In this document: piece by piece, positions 30,501 to 37,012 of the stretch
How positions within the stretch are numbered: the first letter of the stretch is position 1
Layout of the letters: every line of letters begins with the position of its first letter
Assembly: GCF_024808255.1 (NCBI RefSeq)
Contig: NZ_JANTYS010000028.1
Location: 1 to 64,000, forward strand
DNA: 64,000 nucleotides
Source of the DNA: Mucilaginibacter dorajii
GTDB taxonomy: Bacteria; Bacteroidota; Bacteroidia; Sphingobacteriales; Sphingobacteriaceae
Reading direction: 5' to 3'
Position numbers and translations under genes: made by a program
Notes under the pieces: generated by a model
The model's database searches: none
Seen by the model: only the letters and a program-made list of their open reading frames with translations
Told to the model about the DNA's origin: nothing

Positions 30501-31828
30501 ACGCTCACGCCATCGCCCCAGGTACCTATCCATAAATTATTCTGCCCATCATTTTTTAAAGCCAACACATAGTTACCCGTAATACTTGATTTATCAGCGT
30601 CGCTGTGCTTATATGCTTTAAAAATGCCGGTTTTAGGGTTAAACTGATTTAATCCGCCACCATCGGTGCCAATCCAAACGTCATCTTTTTTATCAGCAAG
30701 GATACTAAGCACAAAGTTATTAGATAAACTATTGGGCAACGAGCTATGGTTGTAATGGGTAAAGTTATCTTTAACTTTTTTATACAGGCTGATGCCCGAC
30801 GCAAAGCCGGTTATCCACATGTTGCCCATATTGTCGCGCAAAATGACATCTACCGAATTGCTTGAAATACTGCTGTTGTCAACTTCATCGTGTATGTGAT
30901 TGCTAAAGCTGTTATTGGCGTAGTCAAATATGCTTAAGCCGCCATTTTCGGTTCCTACCCAAAGTTTATGATTGCCATCTTCTGCAATACATTGTATATT
31001 ATTATGTGATAATGAATTGCTGTTCTTAGGGTCGTTTTTAAAATGTTTAAAGGTTAGGGTGTTGGCGTCATACAAATTTAAACCACCACCGTCGGTGCCT
31101 ATCCATAACCGGTTGCCGCTATCTTCAAAAATGCTGGTTATTTTATCGGCCGATATAGTGCCACTATTTTTTTCATCGTGTTTAAAACACGTAAAACTTT
31201 TGTTTTTGGCATCAAATAAGTTTAGGCCGCCGTAAGCTGTCCCTATCCACACATTGCCCTTGCTATCAACATAGGTAATCCGCGTGTTATCGTCGCTTAA
31301 GCTATTTGGCTGGTCTTTATTGTTCCTGTAATGGACAAATTTATGCTGGCTTATTATAAACTCATCTACGCCGTCTTTTAAAGTCGCTATCCATAAATTG
31401 CCGCTTTTATCTAAGGCCAGGTTTAGGGTAAAGTTGCTGGCCGGGGAATTTGGTATTTTATCATTGTGTAAAAAATGAGTAAAACGGCTCGTCTTCTTGT
31501 CGAATTTATTGATACCTCCGCTTGTTGCTATCCATAAATCACCATTTTTATCTTCAACAACGTGGTTTATATAGTTATTGCTGATACTGGTCGGGTCATT
31601 AATATCATTCCTGAACACCTTGAATTCGTTGCCATCATAACGATCTAATCCATCGCGGGTGCCTACCCAGATAAAGCCCCGGCTGCCCTGGATCATAGTG
31701 TTCACGTTAAGCTCGGATAGGTTTTCTTTACTGCCGATGTGCTGAAAATGAAGAGGCTGTTCCTGGGCAAAAACACATAGTGATATAGCTTGAAAAAATA
31801 AGATCAGGTATGATTTAAAGCCACTCAT
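27527..31828 (-). CDS. Hybrid sensor kinase: propeller, Y_Y_Y, HisKA, HATPase, two receivers
   Basis: 1433 aa from the ATG at 31828, which opens a clean signal peptide; a TTG 21 bp upstream is less likely. Domains: signal peptide (1-22), Reg_prop propellers (about 30-690) with regular GTDGGGLN repeats, Y_Y_Y (about 710-775), membrane helix (about 780-805), a long coiled coil with SEELQAQSEEL-like heptads, HisKA with His925 in SHEIRTPMNG, HATPase (GTGLGL), then two receivers with predicted phospho-Asp1215 (TDMEMP) and Asp1356 (MDVQMP). No DNA-binding or HPt domain, so output needs a separate phosphotransfer partner. The ligand is probably an extracytoplasmic glycan or metabolite. Confidence 0.95.
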   Translation of the reverse strand: MSGFKSYLILFFQAISLCVFAQEQPLHFQHIGSKENLSELNVNTMIQGSRGFIWVGTRDGLDRYDGNEFKVFRNDINDPTSISNNYINHVVEDKNGDLWIATSGGINKFDKKTSRFTHFLHNDKIPNSPASNFTLNLALDKSGNLWIATLKDGVDEFIISQHKFVHYRNNKDQPNSLSDDNTRITYVDSKGNVWIGTAYGGLNLFDAKNKSFTCFKHDEKNSGTISADKITSIFEDSGNRLWIGTDGGGLNLYDANTLTFKHFKNDPKNSNSLSHNNIQCIAEDGNHKLWVGTENGGLSIFDYANNSFSNHIHDEVDNSSISSNSVDVILRDNMGNMWITGFASGISLYKKVKDNFTHYNHSSLPNSLSNNFVLSILADKKDDVWIGTDGGGLNQFNPKTGIFKAYKHSDADKSSITGNYVLALKNDGQNNLWIGTWGDGVSVMDLQTHRFKSYRNKADDSASLSGNNVYAISITPDHKVWIGTLGQGLNLFNPKTNNFTRYRHDPNNPNSVGSDNINSLLNDSKGNLWVGTNDGSIDLYRPKTNDFKIYKYNASKNGMGNNAALDLFEDHLGQIWICTYGGLTHFDPQTGKFNTYKAKDGLPNDYTYAVREDSRSNLWVSTNNGISRFNQQTKTFRNFTVEDGLQSDEFKPHSAAIGPDGILYFGGVNGFNMFNPQNVTQTTYDPPLILTNFQIFNKTVPVTQNENDPSPLKEDISEARSITLSHEQSVISLSFVSLDFALASKKEYAYQLVGFDKNWNYVGNKNSATYTNLPAGNYTFKVKVRNSDGKWSKHELSLNLFVLPPFWLTWWFLTLSTLVIFGLVYSLYRLKVNNIEKQKRLLEEQVSERTAEVLSQSQELKKQSTNLQELNSELQAQSEELQALNEELLSQSEELEVHMAHEKEAREEADKANQAKSIFLATMSHEIRTPMNGVIGMASLLGETELDKEQREYTDTIITCGDSLVNVINDILDFSKIESGKMDLEAEDFDLRHCIEEVLDLFSPKASEKGLELVYQIDAALPHQVVGDSLRLKQVITNLTGNALKFTQKGEVFIKVFLSKTYNNHEIEIGFSVMDTGIGIPEEKVSNLFSAFWQADSSTSRKYGGTGLGLVISQRLVKLMGGDIWVESVHNEGSVFVFTVKVGISQKQSKYVPVVFNQADLEGKKVLIVDDNQTNRFILKTQLEQWGLITITASSATEGLELLTADKHYNLVITDMEMPDMDGAGFATAIKALHAALPIIMLSSIGDSSKTKYPGLFSAILTKPVKQGQLGKSIQAELRGQQSAPVADDIKPAKLLDINFAKDHPLNILVAEDNLVNQKLISRMLSKLGYDFAMAETGFEVLKKLKEQDFNVILMDVQMPEMDGFETTRSIRDSDRKLQPFIIAMTANAGPDDRDLCIAEGMDDYIAKPMKAEGLIAVLKAAHKMMELVMKKK

Positions 31829-31948
31829 GGATAGTTGACGAATTATCAAGATTTAGTTTGCGTTATGAGGTAATCAATAAATAATCGGGAACGGAATATA
31901 CAGTTTATTTGGTACAGATTTGGTATACCTATTTAAACGGGGTATATC

Positions 31949-31956
31949 CAAAATTA
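31949..31956 (-). promoter_or_regulatory. Candidate -7 box of the hybrid kinase gene
   Basis: Minus-strand TAATTTTG matches TAnnTTTG about 120 bp before the start codon. No exact TTTG is seen at the -33 spacing. The rest of 31829-32100 carries no ORF. Confidence 0.35.
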
Positions 31957-32104
31957 GTTATGATTATGTTAAAGTTAAATTAATGGGATATTTGCCATTC
32001 AATAGGACTTATATGACATTATCTGCAACTGGGTATGTAGAATACCCACGATTTGCTTTGTCCCAAAAGCGTCAATTTGGTCGGAGATAAGTTCAATCAC
32101 GCTA

Positions 32105-32441
32105 ATCAAAGTCCTCTCCTTTGAACTACTGTGTGTACACATCTTTTATAATAGAAAAATGTCATTTCGAACGAGCAAGGGCAAGGAAAAGCGGGGCACG
32201 AGGAGAAATCTTTTACAATTTGCATGGCCGAATGTTCGCTTTTAGAAGATTTTTCGCTGCGCTCAAGAGATAGTTTCTCCTCACCTCTGGCGCGCAATCC
32301 TACCCCGGCTCGTTCGAAATGACAACGTTTTTTATTTATTTGTTAAAAAGCAAAAGATGTGTACACACAGTAGTTCTTTGGAGAAGATTATTCGTATTTT
32401 AATTTTTAGCACTCATGATGGCTTCGCCGTTTAGGTGAGGC
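32105..32441. repeat. Stop-codon hairpin repeat, long form (copy c), split by a MITE
   Basis: Left part 32105-32123 (AAAGTCCTCTCC then TTTG) and right part 32376-32441 (CTTTGGAGAAGATTATTCG through CTCATGATGGCTTCGCCG to GTTTAGGTGAGGC) rejoin exactly into a long-form copy when the 252-bp element and one 5-bp duplication are removed. The split lies at the hairpin apex. Confidence 0.8.
32124..32375. mobile_element. MITE-like non-autonomous element, 252 bp
   Basis: Terminal inverted repeats of 24 bp, perfect, beginning AACTACTGTGTGTACACATC. Flanked by a 5-bp direct duplication CTTTG at 32119-32123 and 32376-32380. Inside is a second, 16-bp inverted repeat (GTCATTTCGAACGAGC, 32161-32176 and 32308-32323). 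It has no transposase and no convincing ORF, so it would need an enzyme supplied in trans. The parent IS family cannot be named from sequence alone. Confidence 0.85.
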
Positions 32442-32456
32442 TGCGGCTATTTTTCC

Positions 32457-32464
32457 TACCTTTG
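32457..32464 (+). promoter_or_regulatory. -7 box of the VF530-like gene
   Basis: TACCTTTG is an exact TAnnTTTG match ending 3 nt before the chosen ATG. A TTTA at 32430-32433, inside repeat copy c, is the only nearby -33-like sequence. The transcript would be essentially leaderless. Confidence 0.45.
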
Positions 32465-32467
32465 CAT

Positions 32468-32692
32468 ATGTCACAACAGGTAAATAATCCGCTTCACGGT
32501 AAAACTTTAGAAACGATATTGAATGAGCTTGTGGAACGTTTTGGCTGGCCCGAGTTGGGTTACCAGATAAGGATCAATTGCTTTTTAGATAACCCCAGCA
32601 TACAATCGAGCCTGAAATTTTTGCGCAAAACACCATGGGCCCGCAAAAAAGTGGAGGACATGTATGTGCATTATTTTACTAAAAAGAATTAG
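32468..32692 (+). CDS. VF530 family small DNA-binding protein (DUF2132)
   Basis: 74 aa from the ATG at 32468; the frame stays open 11 codons upstream, but those codons run through the promoter and repeat. The sequence NPLHGKTLETILNELVERFG, then GWPELGYQIRINCFL and LKFLRKTPWARKKVE, is characteristic of DUF2132 (PF09905), whose prototype is VF530 of Vibrio fischeri. It is small, helical and basic; nucleic-acid binding is a family-level prediction. Its stop overlaps the convergent helicase-like gene by 4 bp. Confidence 0.88.
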   Translation: MSQQVNNPLHGKTLETILNELVERFGWPELGYQIRINCFLDNPSIQSSLKFLRKTPWARKKVEDMYVHYFTKKN

Positions 32693-33984
32693 TGCTTGCG
32701 CTTATTATTCATTTTAGCCTTTTGGCCCGAGCTATAATTGTAGGTTTTTGAGTTAGCTGCCTTTTTCTCGTGAAAGGCCGCGCCAACAATAGGGGCGTCA
32801 GGATCTGCTTTTGGGGCTTCTTTTTTGGCTTTTACTTCTTTTTCAATCACCAGTTCTTCCGGGAGTTCGGCAATAGCTATTTTTTTACCACTGGCCTGCT
32901 CAATCTTTTTAACCACGCTAAGCTCCAGGTCTGTAGCAAAGGTGAGGGCCATGGTTTCGCTTTCGGCACCAGGCTGGTTATTGGTAATGCGCTCAATAAA
33001 AGTTTCTTTTTCGGCAGGTAAATCAAAATGGATGAGGAATGGGATGCCGCTTAAATCCAGCGTTTCTTCATTTTCGCCGGCCACCAGGAGTACCCTTGTG
33101 CTTTCATCGGCCACAAAGTCTTCAATGCTTTTAAATCCCGGGCTATCAAAAAACTGGGGATTTAAATACGCCACAGCCTTGCGCAGGCGACTTTGCAAGC
33201 TTTTATATACTTTTTCGGCAGTGACGCGGGTATTTACAAAAACAACGGTTTTGGTAAATACTTCCTCGTCATATAAAAACAAGTTCAGCAGGTTTAATTT
33301 AGTGCCGAAGTTGGGAACATTATATAATAATTGAGGGTGCAGCTCTAAAGGTTGTTCGCTTAATGCCTCAACCTCTACAACCGCGGCATCACCCATAAAA
33401 GGATCAAGCATTTTTTCAAGCTTGCTGTGCATTACCTCGGTAAATACCAGTTTCTGGCTTTTGCCAATGCTGTTTGCCAGTTCAACCACCGGTAATTGCA
33501 TGCCTTTTTTTATCATGCGGTCAGCATCATCAACTACAAACATATCAACCTTGTTAAGGTTAAGCGCCAGCTTTAAATAAATAGCCCTTGCCCTGTCGGG
33601 AGTAGCTACCACAATGTCGGCACCATCAGCAAGCGCGTCCATCTGCGCCTCAATACCAGGAGCAACATAAAGGCCGACAATTTTAATGGACTTATTTTTG
33701 TTTAAACGCTCAAAGTGTTCTATAACACCCATTACGTCTTCTTTCTCGGGCACCAGGATCAGTACACGTGGTACACCTTCGGGGGCGTAGTTAAACCGGT
33801 TTAATACCGCCAATACATAAGTGGTGGTTTTGCCACTGCCTTCATGACCTATGGCAATCAAATCCTGCCCGCCGGCTATCCGGCTTAAAGTTTTTAGTTG
33901 TAATTCCTTAGGGTTTGTAAAGCCAAGTTCATTTACCGATCTAACCAACTGCTTATTCAGCTTTAATTTTTCAAACCACACCAT
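32689..33984 (-). CDS. Degenerate DEAD-box helicase-like protein
   Basis: 431 aa with two RecA-like domains. The Q motif (GFTNPKELQ) and Walker A (GHEGSGKTT) are kept, and TPDR replaces TPGR. Motif II is DDAD instead of DEAD, motif III SAT is replaced by FTE, motif V (TD-ARG-D) is absent, and the motif VI HRxGRxGR is replaced by ERITNNQPG. The C-terminus is basic (SSGQKAKMNNKRKH). Nucleotide binding is probable, but coupled ATP hydrolysis and unwinding are doubtful because the arginine fingers are missing. It may act as an RNA-binding scaffold or regulator. Length and frame are intact, so it is not a pseudogene. Confidence 0.85.
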   Translation of the reverse strand: MVWFEKLKLNKQLVRSVNELGFTNPKELQLKTLSRIAGGQDLIAIGHEGSGKTTTYVLAVLNRFNYAPEGVPRVLILVPEKEDVMGVIEHFERLNKNKSIKIVGLYVAPGIEAQMDALADGADIVVATPDRARAIYLKLALNLNKVDMFVVDDADRMIKKGMQLPVVELANSIGKSQKLVFTEVMHSKLEKMLDPFMGDAAVVEVEALSEQPLELHPQLLYNVPNFGTKLNLLNLFLYDEEVFTKTVVFVNTRVTAEKVYKSLQSRLRKAVAYLNPQFFDSPGFKSIEDFVADESTRVLLVAGENEETLDLSGIPFLIHFDLPAEKETFIERITNNQPGAESETMALTFATDLELSVVKKIEQASGKKIAIAELPEELVIEKEVKAKKEAPKADPDAPIVGAAFHEKKAANSKTYNYSSGQKAKMNNKRKH

Positions 33985-34044
33985 CAGGACGAGTATTAAT
34001 TTATTACAAAGTGCGAAATTACTGAAAATATCTGTTAGTTAGAG

Positions 34045-34079
34045 TCAAGAATCAAGAGCCAGGAATCAAGACAGGAATT
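34045..34079. repeat. Heptad array TCAAGAn
   Basis: Units TCAAGAA, TCAAGAG, CCAGGAA, TCAAGAC, AGGAATT in the 184-bp gap between the helicase-like gene and truA. Confidence 0.65.
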
Positions 34080-34127
34080 ATTAAGGGAAAGACAAGAGCA
34101 GTTTACCGCTTTGAACCGCCCCACAAA

Positions 34128-34165
34128 TCAAAAGTCCTCTCCTTTGGAGAGGATTTAGATGAGGC
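34128..34165. repeat. Stop-codon hairpin repeat, short form (copy d)
   Basis: Reverse orientation: TCAAAAGTCC, perfect stem CCTCTCC / GGAGAGG, then ATTTAGATGAGGC. It starts 4 nt beyond the stop codon of truA and could terminate that transcript. It is nearly identical to the reconstructed empty site of the MITE in copy c. Confidence 0.85.
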
Positions 34166-34168
34166 TCC

Positions 34169-34957
34169 TTAGGTTAGGTCCAGGCTCCCCGCATTAAAAC
34201 TTCCCCTCATCGGCAAATCCAAATATGGATAGGTTACTTTAGATAGATACAAACCCTGCGGATAAGCAGGTATAATTGTTTTTGGGGTTTCTTTGCTGAT
34301 GAGATAGCTTTCAAACTCATCCACGCTCATCTCGCCCCGACCGATCTCCAGTAGCTTACCCACGATTATCCTGATCATCTTGCTTAAAAACCTGTTTGCC
34401 GAGATCTGGAATTGAAGCCTGTCGCCGGTTTTATCAATCAGTAGGCTTGCGGAGCTTACATTGCAAATGGTATGGTCTATCCTGTCGGGCATTTTGCAAA
34501 AGGCGCGGTAGTCATTGTATAATGGGAGCAGGGCTGTTGCCCTTTTCATTTCATCAATATTGAGGTTTCTTTCGGGATATAAAGAGCTGAAACCATTCAA
34601 GAATGGGTCTTTATAAGTATGTATAAAATAGTCATAGGCGCGTTGCACAGCATCAAAACGGGCATGAGGCAAACCCTGCATCGGGATAATGTCAAACACC
34701 GCTATATCATCCGGCAGGACCTTGTTCAGCCTGAAAAAAAGATCAAAGTCCCATTCCTGCTCAATATCTGCATGAAAAAAAAACTGGCTTGCATGTACCT
34801 GTGCATCTGTACGGCCACAGCCATTAATGGCGATAGGTATGTGTAGCAGTTTAGTTAAAGCGGTTTCAAATACATCCTGTACACTTATAACCCCGGCATG
34901 TTTTTGCCAGCCGTTATACTTAGTACCGTGGTAACCAATGTGAAAAAAATAACGCAT
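34169..34957 (-). CDS. truA: tRNA pseudouridine synthase A
   Basis: 262 aa, the usual length. It isomerises uridines 38-40 in the tRNA anticodon arm to pseudouridine. The catalytic motif GCGRTDAQVHA carries Asp51; the N-terminus RYFFHIGYHGTKYNGWQ and the C-terminal RFLSKMIRIIVGKLLEIGRG match the family. It is alone on its strand between a helicase-like gene and the CDGSH gene, with a terminator upstream and hairpin repeat copy d directly downstream. No exact -7 box was found upstream. Confidence 0.95.
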   Translation of the reverse strand: MRYFFHIGYHGTKYNGWQKHAGVISVQDVFETALTKLLHIPIAINGCGRTDAQVHASQFFFHADIEQEWDFDLFFRLNKVLPDDIAVFDIIPMQGLPHARFDAVQRAYDYFIHTYKDPFLNGFSSLYPERNLNIDEMKRATALLPLYNDYRAFCKMPDRIDHTICNVSSASLLIDKTGDRLQFQISANRFLSKMIRIIVGKLLEIGRGEMSVDEFESYLISKETPKTIIPAYPQGLYLSKVTYPYLDLPMRGSFNAGSLDLT

Positions 34958-35004
34958 ATATCGGGTTCAAAAATCCAAAAAAAATGGCAAAATGCGGTAT
35001 CAAA

Positions 35005-35042
35005 ACAAAGGCCTGCTATACATTAATATGGCAGGCCTTTGT
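35005..35042 (-). terminator. Intrinsic terminator between the CDGSH gene and truA
   Basis: A 12-bp perfect stem ACAAAGGCCTGC / GCAGGCCTTTGT with a 14-nt loop, 23 nt past the CDGSH stop. The symmetric A/T edges would allow termination from either side. Confidence 0.85.
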
Positions 35043-35064
35043 AATATGGATGTTAACCCGGTAA

Positions 35065-35289
35065 TTATACTTTTTTTGGAGGCAAATCAAATGCTATTGC
35101 ATTGTGCTCAAAATGACCTTTGTGTGAGCCATCGCAAAATGGTTTATTTGCCGATAAGCCGCAACGGCAAACAGATACAATGGTTCTGCCTTGTAAGCCG
35201 TAGTTGTTGCCTTGCATATCTACAATTTCAAAGTCGCCCTCAATTTTTACCGAGCCGTTGTTATTGATAGTAAGTTTAGTTGATGCCAT
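35065..35289 (-). CDS. CDGSH iron-sulfur domain protein
   Basis: 74 aa, a single zf-CDGSH domain. Predicted 2Fe-2S ligands are Cys41, Cys43, Cys52 and His56 (CRCG, then FCDGSH), the three-Cys one-His pattern of mitoNEET-like proteins. Those proteins hold redox-active, transferable clusters. There is no membrane anchor, so it is probably cytosolic. It is a single-gene unit with its own -7 box (TAACTTTG) upstream and a terminator downstream. Confidence 0.95.
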   Translation of the reverse strand: MASTKLTINNNGSVKIEGDFEIVDMQGNNYGLQGRTIVSVCRCGLSANKPFCDGSHKGHFEHNAIAFDLPPKKV

Positions 35290-35305
35290 ATATTAAAATT
35301 TTGCG

Positions 35306-35313
35306 CAAAGTTA
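35306..35313 (-). promoter_or_regulatory. -7 box of the CDGSH gene
   Basis: Minus-strand TAACTTTG matches TAnnTTTG and ends 16 nt before the start codon, giving a leader of about 10 nt. Confidence 0.5.
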
Positions 35314-35444
35314 ACCAACCGCCCGGCCTTTGAAGTTTCTATTTGCTATTTAGAAGAGTTCCTGATTGGGGGATAACACTACTATGATTGCTATAAATGA
35401 CAAATTAATGATGCGTAAAACCCACTGCTCCAAAACATAAATTT

Positions 35445-35452
35445 TAGTTTTG
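35445..35452 (+). promoter_or_regulatory. Candidate -7 box of the aldo/keto reductase gene
   Basis: TAGTTTTG matches TAnnTTTG about 85 bp upstream of the ATG. The predicted leader would contain the heptad array at 35485-35526. Confidence 0.4.
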
Positions 35453-35484
35453 TTATTAACACAATAGCAGTTTTTGCCGGAATC

Positions 35485-35526
35485 GGCTTAATGCTTTTAG
35501 CCTTAGGCTTTGAGCTTTCTGCTTTA
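35485..35526. repeat. Six degenerate heptads in the leader of the aldo/keto reductase gene
   Basis: Consecutive units GGCTTAA, TGCTTTT, AGCCTTA, GGCTTTG, AGCTTTC, TGCTTTA, ending 11 nt before the start codon. The same unit type appears before the metallo-hydrolase gene. Confidence 0.75.
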
Positions 35527-35537
35527 AAAATACCACA

Positions 35538-36569
35538 ATGGAATACAGACAATTAGGAGCATCGGGCTTGAGAGTACCCGTATTAAGTTTTGGAACCGCC
35601 ACATTTGGCGGCGGCAACGATTTTTTTAAGGCCTGGGGCAATACACAGGTTGATGAAGCCAAAAAGCTGGTAAACCTGTGTTTAGATGCCGGGGTTAATT
35701 TTTTTGATACCGCCAATGTGTATTCGCGCGGTATTTCTGAAGAGATATTGGGTAAAGCGTTAGAAGGCCTGCGCAATGATGTACTCATCAGCACCAAAGC
35801 TACCTTTACTATGGGCGATGGTGTTAATGATTACGGTTCATCGCGTTTTCAATTGATTAAGCAAGCCGAAGATAGCTTGCGCCGTTTACAAACAGACCAT
35901 ATTGATATTTATCACATGCACGGCTTTGACGCTACCACGCCCATACAGGAAACCCTGCGCGCGCTTGACGACCTGGTGACCAGTGGTAAAGTGCGTTATA
36001 TTGCCTGCTCCAATTTTTCGGGCTGGCATTTGATGAAATCGTTATCGATATCCGAGCGTTATGGCTGGAGCCGTTACATTGCCCACCAGGCTTATTATTC
36101 ATTGCTTAACCGCGAATTTGAGTGGGAATTGATGCCATTGGGGATTGAGGAAAAAGTAAGCACCATTGTTTGGAGTCCGCTGGCATCTGGTCAGTTAAGT
36201 GGCAAATTCCGCAGGGGGCAGCCTATTCCAGAAAATTCAAGAACAGTGCAAGGCGGTGCCCATGGCCCGGCAACTAACTTTGAGCATTTATATAATATTG
36301 TTGACGCTTTGGACGAAGTTGCCGAAGAAACCGGTAAGTCTGTTGCGCAGATATCATTAAACTGGCTGCTGCAAAGGCCAACGGTGGCCAATATCATTAT
36401 TGGTGCCCGTAACGAAGAGCAGTTGAAACAGAACCTTGATGCCGTAGGCTGGAACCTAACTACCGACCAGGTTAGGAAACTGGACGCAGCGAGCGAACTG
36501 CCACCGATATATCCGTATTGGCACCAAAGGCAAAATACCAAGCTGGTGCCGTTGCCTATACGGTATTAA
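35538..36569 (+). CDS. Aldo/keto reductase
   Basis: 343 aa TIM-barrel oxidoreductase using NADPH. The catalytic set is visible: Asp57 and Tyr62 (FDTANVYSRG), Lys87 (STKATF) and a His in IYHMHGFD. The C-terminal cofactor-binding region has NIIIGARNEEQLKQNL. Sequence style fits the YajO/YghZ-like group acting on aldehydes or sugars; the substrate is unknown. Its stop codon TAA overlaps the first bases of a long-form hairpin repeat (copy e). Confidence 0.92.
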   Translation: MEYRQLGASGLRVPVLSFGTATFGGGNDFFKAWGNTQVDEAKKLVNLCLDAGVNFFDTANVYSRGISEEILGKALEGLRNDVLISTKATFTMGDGVNDYGSSRFQLIKQAEDSLRRLQTDHIDIYHMHGFDATTPIQETLRALDDLVTSGKVRYIACSNFSGWHLMKSLSISERYGWSRYIAHQAYYSLLNREFEWELMPLGIEEKVSTIVWSPLASGQLSGKFRRGQPIPENSRTVQGGAHGPATNFEHLYNIVDALDEVAEETGKSVAQISLNWLLQRPTVANIIIGARNEEQLKQNLDAVGWNLTTDQVRKLDAASELPPIYPYWHQRQNTKLVPLPIRY

Positions 36570-36648
36570 GCCCCTCTAAACGGCGAAGCCCTCATGAACA
36601 TCTAAAAATAAAAAACCGTGAATAATCTCCCCTGAAGGGGAGACTATA
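36568..36648. repeat. Stop-codon hairpin repeat, long form (copy e)
   Basis: Forward orientation: AAGCCCCTCTAAACGGCG, then AAGCCCTCATGAACATC, an AT-rich spacer, and the stem CTCCCC / GGGGAG with a TGAA loop and AGACTATA edge. The first bases are the last bases of the aldo/keto reductase stop codon. Confidence 0.85.
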
Positions 36649-36726
36649 AAAAATGTTAAAGGTTAACCGTTAATTGTCTTTAGGATAGTTGGATATTTCA
36701 CGTAAAACTACGTATCAAAAAACAGT

Positions 36727-36760
36727 GAAAACACCTATGTTTAAACATGGGTGTTTTTTT
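36727..36760 (+). terminator. Intrinsic terminator 1 downstream of the aldo/keto reductase
   Basis: A stem of about 15 bp pairs AAAACACCTATGTTT with AAACATGGGTGTTTT (one G-U pair), followed by a T run. Confidence 0.75.
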
Positions 36761-36820
36761 AATTTTACAGTGTAAGCGGTTGGTATTAATACCCGGCCGA
36801 CGCACCTAAACCCTATCAAA

Positions 36821-36857
36821 AAAACAAGCCCGGGATTGCCGCTGGCTTGTTTTTTTG
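36821..36857 (+). terminator. Intrinsic terminator 2 before the oxidoreductase gene
   Basis: A 10-bp stem AAAACAAGCC / GGCTTGTTTT with a G+C-rich 13-nt loop and a T run. About 60 nt without an ORF separate it from terminator 1. The rest of 36858-37012 is an AT-rich promoter region. Confidence 0.8.
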
Positions 36858-37012
36858 TTTAAATGGCGACCCAATCGCGCCAAAGTAACAGTTTAATTAC
36901 AAAGGCTGTAAAAAATAATCCATCGTTTTTTTCAATGCTTTATAAAACTTAACTAATTTGCCCGCATGTCCGCCGGGGCAATGTGTTATAAACCATCTAA
37001 CCTTTTTTTATA

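Noticed and set aside
32106..32297. 63-codon minus-strand open frame across the MITE
   Set aside because: It runs through the terminal and inner inverted repeats, has no recognisable domain and arises from palindromic sequence.
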